DNA of 64,000 nucleotides from Silene conica (taxonomy: Eukaryota; Streptophyta; Magnoliopsida; Caryophyllales; Caryophyllaceae), in NCBI GenBank assembly GCA_029255685.2, contig CM055319.2, positions 9,596,747 through 9,660,746 on the forward strand. Direction: 5' to 3'. A program made the translations under genes and the position numbers. Every line of letters starts with the position of its first letter. Position 1 is the stretch's first letter. The notes below the pieces were generated by a model. That model did not search any database. It saw only the letters and a program-made list of their open reading frames with translations, and was not told where the DNA came from. This document shows, piece by piece, positions 34,390-45,295 of the stretch.

Positions 34390-35819
34390 TATTAAATACT
34401 TTTTAGAAAAAAAAACAATTATGAAAACGAACATTCAAGCTTCATACCTACATTTTAATCTTTATTTTCAATTTTCCAACTAGTCTCAGAAGTAAAACGG
34501 TTAAATTGCAAACAATTTTTTTTACTAATCTCTCTAAACATTTTGTTTCTATCACATCTATATTTAACCGATCTATATTTACGTTTAAAACAAACATTAT
34601 TAAAGTCTCTGAAAGCCGCGCATTACTACGATATCTATACTATTATACAATATAAGGCAAAGTTTTGTTTCTCTTGGATGAAGTTAAATAGAAATGAATT
34701 GATCTGAAGTGAGATGAATTAAGCCGAAGTGAGCTGAAATTAAATTGAAAATAACAAGGCCAAAACTTCGTATCTCGCTAGTAAGTTAATGCCCTGTTTG
34801 ATAAACAACATATTGAGTCAAAATTAATATATTCAGACCAAATTAGTAGTTTAACTAAGCAACTACAGTTTCATGTGTTTGGTAACGACATATTCTAATA
34901 GCATGTTGGTCAAAATTTACTGTTTTTTATTATGCGGGTAATAGTAGCATATTGCATTAACATATGTACTTTATTATAAAACCATTCTAATTATCTTAAA
35001 ATCTGATAATTATCAAACACTATTTTCTAATTCTGCTAATTTATTTGATATCGAACCAGCTAATGAAATTTGTTAATTATGTTTTGATAACCTTATCTCT
35101 ATCAATCCTATCAATGAAGCCATTAAAGTGCTATGCTATTTATCAATCCAGGCCTAAATTCAAAACCGATTCCAAACTTATCCGAGCCATTTGTAATGAG
35201 CCTCGATTAAACCGTACCTCCACCTATCTAAAACTTTTCTATTGACCCGAACAACTCCATGTCGTCATTCCACTGAGCTGCCCCCTTTCTCTCTCCCTTT
35301 CTCTTCAGACCAAATCCCAATTTCTATGTTTTCACTTTCATGTCAATTCTAGTAAACTCCCCAACTCAGGCAGCTCCATCACTTCAATTATGCCAAACCT
35401 CAATTTATTAGGGTTTTCAATTACTAAATTTGGGGGGTTTTCTATGATTAAAGCTTCCTCAATTATCACTGCCAGTTTCATTAAGCTTTAATTCTGGTAA
35501 TTGCTTCTCATTTTCTTCTGTCTCTGTTATTTTTCCTTAATTTTAATTGTTATTGAGGATTTTTATATCTGGGTTTGGGATAGTATGATGTTCTATTGAG
35601 AAATTGAACAAATTTGGGATTAAATTTATAAATTTGAGGTATAATTTAGCTAGGTTTGGATAAACTCTTATTTTGGAAGATTTGATTTCCTTATATTAAG
35701 CTTTGTTTTGCATAATGTTTGATTTTCCTGATGGCTGATGCTAACAAAGCATCTATCTTTTTAGATTTACCCGAACCCGAACCAGAGACCCGGAGTTGCT
35801 AGCTACCATACTGTGTGAA
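34390..35819 (+). promoter_or_regulatory. Intergenic region and probable promoter / 5' UTR of the kinase-like gene
   Basis: 34390-35200 is AT-rich without genes; the ORF at 35045-35245 has no support. From about 35270 a CT-rich stretch (CTCTCTCCCTTTCTCTTC) typical of plant 5' UTRs begins. A donor-like TTCTG/GTAATTGC at 35494 and an acceptor-like TTTTTAG at 35764 suggest a 5' UTR intron just before the ATG at 35820. Confidence 0.4.
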
Positions 35820-38800
35820 ATGTCAAAAAGCTCTTATGATCAGCAAGCAAGGAGCTCAACAGGTTAGTTTTAATTTCAATTTCAATTTTTATTTTTATCT
35901 CTGTATCATCTTGTATTACTGATTGTGATGTTGAGGTTAAAGACAGATGTAGGCGAAACTGTATAAGCTAAAATTCAGTCTACTATCGGCTTACCATGAG
36001 GTTATCATTGTCATCTGATGCTTACCCTTTAATGATTGATTATACTACACCCAAAGCTTACCGGTACTCAAAATGGCATTACCCGAAATGACCTGGGCTG
36101 TACCCAACAGGAATGACCCGTTTGCGTGGTCTACTTTTTCCCGTAAGCTATCATGTCCAATAGATCAGAAATTGGCGTCAACCAATATGTAAAGATAGAA
36201 GGAAGGTCTCAAGGAGTCAAGGGGACTGAGTAGTGGTTTCATGGGTATGACGCATGAGTAGCAAATATGTATGTGTCAGTTTCAGTCAATTGTTGTCCTT
36301 TGGTTTTGGTTCAAAGACCAAGGAAAGAGGAAGGGGCCAATTGGACCAAATTGGGTGTGAATAAACAAATTGTTCACGAAGTTCATTCTTAAAGTAGAAA
36401 AGACAACAATCGACCAAGACACCCCAATATGTAAAAGGACAACAAATGACCGACCGTGGCAGAGGGAGTATTTATTTTATCATGTCAAGTCCATCGCGTC
36501 ATAGGGCTCATAGTCCCTAGCTTTTACCTATATATTACCAATGTGTTTGTAAAGACATCTTGTGTTGTGTGCACGCGGCATGCCTTCACCTCGCTTGATA
36601 CGCCCTGTCGCCTCGTTGCTCGTTATGCTTTTCAAAACTATAGATCGAACCTCTATGATTGAAGGGTATGATTTTTGTAAATTTGTTACACTGTTTGCCA
36701 TTTCTTTGGTCATCCTTAGTTGGTAGGCTTGTATGTACTTATGTTATGGTTTGTTGGGATTTATGTTTGATGGGGATGGACGGCTTGTTATGTTATGGTT
36801 AGTTGGAATTTATGTTAGATGGGGATGGAATATGGAAAAAAGGTAGGCAGTGGTTATTCTGGAAAAAGGCGAAGAAAATCTTCCATACTTGCAAGAATCG
36901 GAAATGACCCTAAATTAGCTAGAAAGTGTGACATTTTTACAGATTTCTAGAAATTTTTGAGTTAAATTTATAGATTATTTCTGTTTAAGATAAATGCTAT
37001 TTCCACAACTAGTACAAAGCAAATTTGTTTGGATGAAGAGGCTACTAGAGTCGAAAATGAGTAGAATCTGAAAGAGAAACTTCCAAGTTTATCAAAGTTC
37101 AAAGACAATGCATTTGCTTGTCATTATCCAACTTCATTCATGCTGGAAGTTTTTTCGCACATAAAAGGTTATTTAGCGTCTTGCTATTGTCAATACATGC
37201 CCTATTACATTAGCAGTGTCTTCCTTTTATACAATATAGTCCAAGTTTATCAAAGTTCAAAGACAATGCATTTGCTTGTCATTATCCAACTTCATTCATG
37301 CTGGAAGTTTTTTTGCACATAAAAGGTTATTTAGCGTCTTGCTATTGTCAATACATGCCCTATTACATTAGCAGTGTCTTCCTTTTATACACTATTATTG
37401 AATATAGTCCATTATTGCCACTTCTTGATATTGCAGTTAATTTATTCTGTTTAAATGCCAACAGGGTTCTCCCCTGATCAAGATTCGGCCGGGTCTGTGA
37501 CAAAAAAATCCAGCTCATCAGGCAGCAAACTTCGAGGCAGGAAAGAGTTTCTTCGTAGATTTGGAGACACTAAAATTTTCATATCTAACCTGGAGAACTG
37601 GTATAAAACATTATCAGAAAGTTCCGATATAGAAGCTTTTGACTTACCTTTTGAGTTAGTAGAGCTTCAGAAGTTTGATTATGCACTAGAAGGGGTTTCA
37701 TTCCAACAACTTGTTCGGATGCCTAGTGCTATCTATGCTTCAACATCTGATGGTGTTGAAGCTGCTGCATATTTAGCTGTTGAAGATTTTTTACATGCAA
37801 GTGTACAAGGATTGTGGGAAGCATTTTGGAGTGAGGGTGAGCCTTTACCGTTATATGTAGCTTGCCTTCATAATGAGAGTAAGAAATTTTACCAGGCAGA
37901 AAGGGCAATTGCAGCCGATAAACTGGAGGGCCTTTCTGCAGCGGCAATATTGGTTAAGAATGACAGGCACCCTCACGGGAGATGGGATGAAGTCCTTGAG
38001 CTCGCTTTATTGACTCCTGATATTGGATCCCTCTCCGTGGGCGGGGCACGAATGCCTCCTCTTTCCATTTTAGGTGAAGCGTTATTTTTTGCTATCCGGA
38101 TTATGCTGTCCAGAAGCTTAAGCAGGACAAGTATTTCTGAAAGTCCAAGCCCTGTTTTTGTGTTACTTGTTGATTCTCAGTATGCTGGTGTGATTAAAGT
38201 TGAAGGGGATGTAAGGAATTTGGACTTGAATTCCAATAATGTATATGAATGTGCTGCAAAATGGGTAAAGCATCATTCACATATTGCCATGTCTCCAGTT
38301 GACAGGGTATGGAACAAACTTGGTAATGCTAATTGGCGGGACATAGGTGCTCTTCAGGTGCTTTTTGCAACATTCCATTCTATGTTGCAATTTGCAGGTG
38401 TCCCTAAGCAGTCTATTGAGGATTTGGCTGCCGATCATAGTTCTCGTCTCCAAGGAAGAAGAATAGAAAGGCAACTTGCAGACACCACGGTAAACGGACA
38501 TGACTTATCCCGTTATCAACCGGGTCATGGCTTCTCAGAAATTGTCGAGGTTGCAGATGAACCCGCTATAAGAGAGCGAGATAAGCCGATCAAATTGATA
38601 GTTGGGTCAGTTTTGTGGTTGGAGGATTCAGTTTCAAACAATCATGAAGGTTACCAAATTACTGACATTTGCAGTGATGGTGAACTTCCATATTATGTAG
38701 CAAATTCTCTTGATGATCCTGGAAAACCTCTCCTTTTATATGTCGGTGCACACCCCTCTCAGGTTGAGCCTGTTTGTGGAGAGATGAATTTATGGTACCA

Positions 38801-39548
38801 GGTACAAAGGCAAACGAAGGTCTTGACAGCAATGAAACAAAAAGGCCTCTCCAGTAAATATCTGCCTCAATTGAGTGCATCTGGTAGAATAATCCACTCT
38901 GGTGATTGTCAAATATCCAATAAAAGTGTCGATTGTAATCACCCATGGTGTGGAACCCCCGTCCTAGCGACTATCCCTGTCGGGGACCCAATAACCGTAA
39001 TGGTCAGGGATGGCCGTTTTGGTTCAGATGAGGCTATAAAGTGTTGCCATGACTGCTTATCTGCCCTTTCTGCTGCCGCTGGATTAGGCATCCGGCATGG
39101 AGATATCCGACCAGAGAATGTGATTTCTGTTACTTCTGATGCAAATTGCCATTACTTTGTTCTTATCGGTTGGGGGCATGCTGTGATGGAAGAGAGAGAC
39201 CGCGCTGCGATGAATCTTCACTTTTCTTCCACTTTTGCGCTCCAAGAGGGTAAGTTGTGTTCGGCTTCTGATGCCGAGAGCTTAATTTACATGCTTTATT
39301 TCTGTTCGGGTGGAGAGCTGCCCGACTTAGATTCGGTTGAAGGAGCATTGCAGTGGAGGGAAAGGGCTTGGTCAAGGAGGTTAATACAGCAGAAGCTTGG
39401 GGAAATTTCTGCTGTTTTAAAAGCTTTCGCTGATTATGTAGATAGCTTATGTGGCACACCATACCCAATCGATTATGACATTTGGTTGAGACGTTTGAAA
39501 AGAAATATGCGTGATGATGATCACGGGAAGGGAATCGATATGTCATAA
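35820..39548 (+). CDS. Protein-kinase-like protein, possibly a pseudokinase
   Basis: Two coding exons: 35820-35862 (14 codons plus one base, MSKSSYDQQARSST) and 37465-39548, joined by GTTAGT..CCAACAG with matching phase; ~708 aa. The second exon alone has an in-frame ATG at 37455, but that lies before the acceptor. The N-terminal ~500 residues have no domain I recognise (RKEFLRRFGDTKIFISNLENW, then FELVELQKFDYAL). The last ~200 residues resemble a kinase fold: GTPVLATIPVGDP..VMVRDGRFG, then a catalytic-loop-like HGDIRPENVI (~559-568). Where DFG is expected the sequence reads IGWGHA (~582), lacking the metal-binding Asp, and no glycine-rich loop is obvious. So phosphotransfer is doubtful. No signal peptide or membrane segment is evident. 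The frame is intact, so it is probably functional. Confidence 0.85.
37082..37391. repeat. Tandem duplication of ~158 bp in the kinase-like gene's intron
   Basis: Two nearly identical copies (37082-37239 and 37240-37391), both starting TCCAAGTTTATCAAAG and ending near CTTCCTTTTATAC, with only a few differences (for example TTTTTTCGC versus TTTTTTTGC). The second copy ends about 70 bases before the acceptor. The high identity points to a recent duplication. Confidence 0.9.
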
Positions 39549-40813
39549 TAAAAGACGTTGATAATCTTTGCTCTCGAGGAGTGGACTAAATTTTGTGATC
39601 CCCAAAAGTTGGAAGGCAAGTCGTGTAATTAAGTTGTCAATAGACTCAATATGTTGTAGTTCGAAGGCAAATCTTAGTGTTCAATTGTCTGATAGGTTGA
39701 CCGTTGCTGCCATGAATGCGGTGTAGAGTACTCAAGGGATGGTGCAGGCGAGTACTATGAAAAGCTTAGAAAAGAGTCGGAGGCTAGAACAGTAGTAATT
39801 ATTTAGTTTGATTGTGATCATAGTTCTTTTTGTAATGAGATTCAGATGATTCATAATTCATTTGTAAAAAGGGAGCAAGGAAATTGGTTTGTTTGAAACT
39901 TGTTTCTATGCTACTTGTAGCCTTGTACTTGTCGAGTGTTTTAACTTTCAAAAACAAAAAAATCATGTGCTTGTGGTTCGACATTCAGCAAGAAATAATC
40001 CAATTTTTTGATTCGGAAACTTTAAGAGGTCATAACTCGTGTTTACGAGTTACGACTACAAAAAATGAAGATTTTCTTTAAATCGATAAACTTTCGGAGT
40101 ACTACGATTTGAAAGACAAAATTGTCGAGTTTGGAACTCGTGACCAAGAGAGATAGATGGTCACTAAAAATTTGTCGAGTAAAAAAAAACTTTGGTATAC
40201 GAAAACTCCTAGCTACGCGATCTAAAAGCGGCGATTTTTCATAAGTTATTTGAAAAAAGTAGTGTCGTGTTTGAAAAATACGTGACCAAGAAATATGACT
40301 TGTTCGGCCAAAAAAAGTTTGAACACACAAAAGCTTTTAGCTACGGGATCTAACAGTAAGTCTCAGCGAAGACGGACATATCCGTCACGAGTCGAAGTAT
40401 CCGTCACGAGTCGAAGACGGGTCAGGTAATTGTCTGGTGAGTAGCATCTAGGTAGCACGGACACGTCTCCTAATGACCCGTACCGTGTCCGACACCGACA
40501 CTCCACGAGCACACGCCGAAACGTGTCCAACACCTAAACAGCCGTGTCTAACTTTCTACAATTTTTTGGGCACGTGTCCGACGCGTGTCCATGGTATTTG
40601 AGTCGTGTCCGTCGCATGTCCACGATATTTGGTTATCATTTGCGGTGAATGATGTTCTTGAGATGAGAAATGCGCTATCGAAAGAGATCAATTAGAATAT
40701 TGATTCGGATGAGGAATGAAAATAAATTTATTATCAAGGGCAAGTTTTACATTCACTTATTTAAAATTAATATCAAATACTTTTACAAAAATAAAATTAA
40801 AAATTTATAACTA
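39549..40813. other. 3' flank of the kinase-like gene with degenerate repeats
   Basis: The first few hundred bases are probably the 3' UTR. At 40060-40350 there is a degenerate direct repeat (AAAAAACTTTGGTATACGAAAACT..TAGCTACGCGATCTAA versus AAAAAAGTTTGAACACAC..TAGCTACGGGATCTAA, given as separate words). At 40370-40420 ATCCGTCACGAGTCGAAG occurs twice, and at 40460-40620 GTGTCCGACAC-type words occur. No supported gene. Confidence 0.45.
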
Positions 40814-41297
40814 CTCCCTCCATTTTTATCCATATAATACATATACCTTATTGGGTCATTCGAATCCATGTAATACATTACTAAAAATGGACCGGAAATA
40901 AGACCAAACTACCCTTACTACAAACCCATAGTTACCCAAATGCCATTGGTCCCCACTACCTTTCCACCTTAAAAACTACCCTAACCCACATTACTAACCC
41001 AACCTTACCCACTAATCCTACCCATTATCAATAACCTTTCCCCCCAACAACCCAACAACCCAAACCCATCTTCCTTACCCCAACTACCCACTATTACTAC
41101 CCATTTTCTAGATCTTTCTAAAACCCTAAAATCCCCCCACCAACCGTCTCATTCTTTCATTATCTCCTCTCATGTCTCTCTCTCTTCCGTCTCTCTAATT
41201 TACTCCTCCAAAAAAACCCTGAAACCCTAGATCTCTCTCCCCTAAAACTGCCTCCTTCTTCTCCCCTTCATCACTCCATTATTCATCGACATTAACT

Positions 41298-41903
41298 ATG
41301 AACGACAATCGTTACAAAGCTTCCAAAAAATACGACCTTTGCTCAGAAATCACGAGATGTGATGATGAGTTTGATGATTCTGGTGATTCATCTTGTTCTG
41401 TTCCAACTACTATTGTACCCGATACTTTAGACCCGTTTGATTTTGGGTCTCAAGTTGAGGAAACTCAGTTTGATGTTGATTTCAGTGATAAAGTTCGTGA
41501 TTTCGTTGATGTCCGTGGTGATTTAGGGGAAAGTAGTAGTGCGGTTGGGAGATGTGATGCTCCTGTGGTTGATGATGTTGTTGTATCGGATATTACGGTA
41601 CTGGGTTCACCCAGATCTGACCCTGTATCACCAAAACCACGTAGGTTTAGTGACTATGTGGCTAAAGTGTTGAAGAGAGATGCTGAGAAGAGGAAGGCAT
41701 TTGAGGATGATTATGATGCAGGGTTGTATGATAGGAGTGGTGAAGATCTGGGTCCATATCCTGTGACGTATTCTGAATTTAAGCGGCTACGATTATTGGA
41801 GACACACATAGCACGTGAGAAAAAAAAAGCAGAAATAGGTAAGTTGTCTACTGTATTTTTCCGAGGTTTTTGTTCATTTGATTTCATTTATGATGATTTA
41901 TGA
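41298..41903 (+). CDS. Unrecognised acidic ORF inside the mariner-like element
   Basis: The 201-codon ORF follows a CT-rich, UTR-like leader. A good donor (ATAG/GTAAGTT) sits at 41838/41839, so the real coding exon probably ends there and the last ~20 codons of the ORF would be intronic. One possible 3' exon is at 43935-43951 (acceptor TGTGTGTAG, short ending IGGTSI), but this is speculative. The product is acidic at the N-terminus (Asp/Ser-rich) and more basic and helical at the C-terminus (SDYVAKVLKRDAEKRKAFEDDY, then PYPVTYSEFKRLRLLETHIAREK; two separate stretches). No domain was recognised. It runs toward the transposase gene (convergent). It may be a captured host gene fragment or an element-encoded accessory ORF. 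Confidence 0.5.
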   Translation: MNDNRYKASKKYDLCSEITRCDDEFDDSGDSSCSVPTTIVPDTLDPFDFGSQVEETQFDVDFSDKVRDFVDVRGDLGESSSAVGRCDAPVVDDVVVSDITVLGSPRSDPVSPKPRRFSDYVAKVLKRDAEKRKAFEDDYDAGLYDRSGEDLGPYPVTYSEFKRLRLLETHIAREKKKAEIGKLSTVFFRGFCSFDFIYDDL

Positions 41904-42029
41904 GATCTAATTACCTTTTTTTTCTTTTGCATGTTGCTGCTGCTACTACATTGGTTTATCATTTTTCTTTTTCTGTTGCCGTTGCTTGGACGTTGGTGAG
42001 CGATCTTCATATATAACCCTCTTCTTTTT

Positions 42030-42605
42030 ATTACTACTTCGTTTTTTAGTTACTGGTGTTGGGTTTGCGTATTTGGGTTACTGCTGTTGAGTTACTACTG
42101 CTGTTGAGTTACTGCTGTTCAGCTACTGGTGTTGAGTTACTTATCTTAATTCATTTTTGCGTTTGCATGTATTTATTCTTCGTTGTTTGTTGCATTTTGT
42201 GACGGATATTTGGTATATTTGGTCTTTTTGGGTTACTTCTGTTGTGTTACTGCTGTTGGGTTACTGCTGCTGTTGATTTAATGCTGTTGTTGAGTTACTG
42301 CTGTTGATTAATGCTCTCTTTTGTGGGTTAGTGCTGTTGAGTTACTGATGTTGTTGAGCTACTGCTGTTGATTAATGCTCTCTTTTGTGGGTTAGTGCTG
42401 TTGAGTTACTGATGTTGTTGAGTTACTGTTGTTGATTAATGCTCTCTTTTTTGGGTTACTGCTGTTGATTTACTGATGTTGTTGAGTTACTACTGTTGAT
42501 TAACGCTCTCTTTTTTTGGGTTAAAGTTGTTTAGTTACTGCTTCTGTTGAGTTACTGTTGTTGTTGAGTTACTGTTGTTGATTAATGCACTCTTTTTTGG
42601 GTTAC
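42030..42605. repeat. Minisatellite of GTTACTGCTGTTGA-type units
   Basis: Many imperfect copies of GTTACTGCTGTTGA, interleaved with TTAATGCTCTCTTTTTTGGG, forming a higher-order unit of about 60 bp in the middle. It lies in the putative intron of the plus-strand ORF of the mariner-like element. Confidence 0.85.
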
Positions 42606-43600
42606 ATCTGAAATGCTCTGTTTCTTACTAATTCTGAAATATTGTTGCCTCTATGTTAACCTTTATCAATCTGAAATTGCTCTCTTTGTTACTTATCTGA
42701 AATCATGTACTCTCTTTATTAACCTTTATCAATCTTAAATGCTCTCTTTCTTACTCAATCTGAAATATTGTTGCCTCTATGTTAACCTTTATCAATCTGA
42801 AATTGCTCTCTTTGTTACTTATCTGAAATCATGTACTCTCTTTTAATTAACCTTTATCAATCTTAAATGCTCTCTTTCTTACTCAAACTGAAATATTGTT
42901 GCCTCTATGTTAACCTTTATCAATCTGAAATTGCTCTCTTTGTTACTTATCTGAAATCATGTACTCTCTTTTAATTAACCTTTATCAATCTTAAATGCTC
43001 TCTTTCTTACTCAAACTGAAATATTGTTGCCTCTATGTTAACCTTTATCAATCTGAAATTGCTCTCTTTGTTACTTATCTGAAATCATGTACTCTCTTTA
43101 TTAACCTTTATCAATCTTAAATGCTCTCTTTGTTACTCAATCTGAAATATTGTTGCCTCTATGTTAACCTTGATCAATCTGAAATTACTCTCTTTGTTAC
43201 TTATCTGAAATCATGTACTCTCTTTTAATTAACCTTTATCAATCTTAAATGCTCTCTTTCTTACTCAAACTGAAATATTGTTGCCTCTATGTTAACCTTT
43301 ATCAATCTGAAATTGCTCTCTTTGTTATTTATCTGAAATCATGTACTCTCTTTTAATTAACCTTTATCAATCTTAAATGCTCTCTTTCTTACTCAAACTG
43401 AAATATTGTTGCCTCTATGTTAACCTTTATCAATCTGAAATGGATTCTTTGTTACTTATCTGAAATCATGTACTCTCTTTTAATTAACATTTATCAATCT
43501 TAAATGCTCTATTTCTTACTTAATCTGAAATATTGTTGCCTATATGTTAACCTTTATCAATCTGAAATGGATTCTTTCTTACTTAATCTGAAATCATGTT
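42606..43600. repeat. Tandem array with ~127-bp unit (about eight copies)
   Basis: A unit including GAAATATTGTTGCCTC, TATGTTAACCTTTATCAATC, GCTCTCTTTGTTACTTATC and GAAATCATGTACTCTC is repeated about eight times, with units of 126-130 bp that differ by small indels (TTTATTAA versus TTTTAATTAA). The outermost copies are degraded. The array is contiguous without unique spacers, so it is not a CRISPR. Confidence 0.9.
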
Positions 43601-44360
43601 GCCTCATCACTCTTGTATGCTGTCTGTTGTTGCTTATTCACTGCTGCCGGTGTAAGGAAATGGATAAAGCTCAATGATGAATGCCCTTAATGGTTTGAGA
43701 GCAATATCTAGTAGTAGTAGCAGTGGTATACATAAGGGTCTGGCCACGTAGTTTAAATAGTTGTGCCACCACATGGTCTACCAATGACTGGGTGTGTGCG
43801 CATGTTCAATTGAGTTACATACATGTAAGTCCACATTATGTTTGGGGTCTCAGTGAAAACAACCTTTGTTTGTTTGAGAGCTGTTTGTTTACTCTTTGAA
43901 CATAGTGTCTACCAGTATCATTGTGTGTGTGTAGGAGGCACTTCTATTTAACAAAACTCGATGATGAGGCCAAATTAGCCCTGAGAGTTAATGTCATTGG
44001 ATTTGCAATTGTATTCTTGCTTGCTGTATGACATGCTATGATTTGGTTTACTGAGAAATTCAGATGAAATTGATGAAAATTAAATAAACCAGTAGCATTA
44101 CATTCATAATCTGATTACAAGTTAAACATTTCTACTGTAGAAATGTTTACACCCTAAACAAATTGACCCAAAACAAGTTTTTATGCTACCATCTTGCTGC
44201 TACCCTAGTAACCTAATTCCCCCATTAGATACTGTAAACCTTCTGTTTCACCTAGACCTTGTAAATGCTCAATGCATTCCCTAACTAGCACTTCACTTAC
44301 ATCCAAGTTCCTCGGTAATATTCCTAAATGTGCTAGATGACCTTTCTTCATGTGTGGTAT

Positions 44361-44610
44361 CACTACAAGAAAAACTGAACCGGGCGACAATTTTTGGCGA
44401 CTGCATCGGTCAGTCGCCAAGTTGGCGACTAAATAAAAACTCGGGCGACTGAACTCAGTCGCCAATTTGGCGACAGAACTTTTTCCCCAATTTTCCCACC
44501 ACCGACACACTCGGGCGACTGATTCCAAAGTTTGGCGACAGAAAACCGTCGCTAAATTTGGCGACAGACAATTTCAGTCGCCAATGTTACGAGTCCGTCG
44601 CCAAATTGCG
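44361..44610. repeat. Left terminus and subterminal repeats of the CACTA
   Basis: After the 15-bp terminus there are at least eleven copies of GGCGAC or its complement GTCGCC, often as TTGGCGACTGA..CAGTCGCCAA pairs in both orientations. Such arrays are the binding sites of TNPA-type proteins in known En/Spm elements (established for the family; assumed here). Confidence 0.85.
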
Positions 44611-45295
44611 ATATAGAAACAGACGCAGTTCAGTCCCTTTCCTTATTCGCAATTACACAAACACACAAACACACGAATCCTCAATATCGCGAAAACCACC
44701 ACCACCACCCTACCCTACCCTACGTGTTCCGGCCACCCTCAACACCACCGTCACCGGATTCCGGCCACCACCACCACCACCGTACTTGTTCTTACCTTCA
44801 TTCAACCCATTTAAGGTTTGTATACTCTCTTGAAACTCAATTTCAATTTCAATTTTTTGTTTGATTGTTGGTTTGTTTTGTGCATTTAGTGATTGTAGTA
44901 GGTTATTAAGACCGTCTTAGCTTATTAGGTTGTGATTAATTAGGTATTAGAAGCCAATTAGCATATTAATTAGATAATTGTGGGTTAGGGTTTATAAGAA
45001 GTTTGAAGATGATGATGTTGTTAGCCTTATTGATGTTGGTTAATTAGATTAAAGTAGTCGATTAGGATGTTTAATAGCTTATTAGGATGTTAGTTAGATT
45101 ATACTAGCTTATTAAGACCGTCTTAAATTAGCTTATAAGTTTGTGGTTAATTGTATAATTGGAAATTGTTGTTAATAAATTGTTATTATTATGTGATTGA
45201 GGTTGTTCTTCAATTAAGTGAGTGTAATTTTAATTTAGATATATGTATTTTTAGTGTTGAAAATTGTTTTTTGGGTTTTTTTTGTTTAGATTAAA

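Noticed and set aside
37455-37464. ATG at 37455 as the start of the kinase-like protein
   Set aside because: It lies before the splice acceptor ACAG; a first exon at 35820-35862 joins in phase and has a better start context.
42030-43600. CRISPR-like look of regularly repeated units
   Set aside because: The units are contiguous, long and without unique spacers of constant length; this is a eukaryotic minisatellite/satellite.
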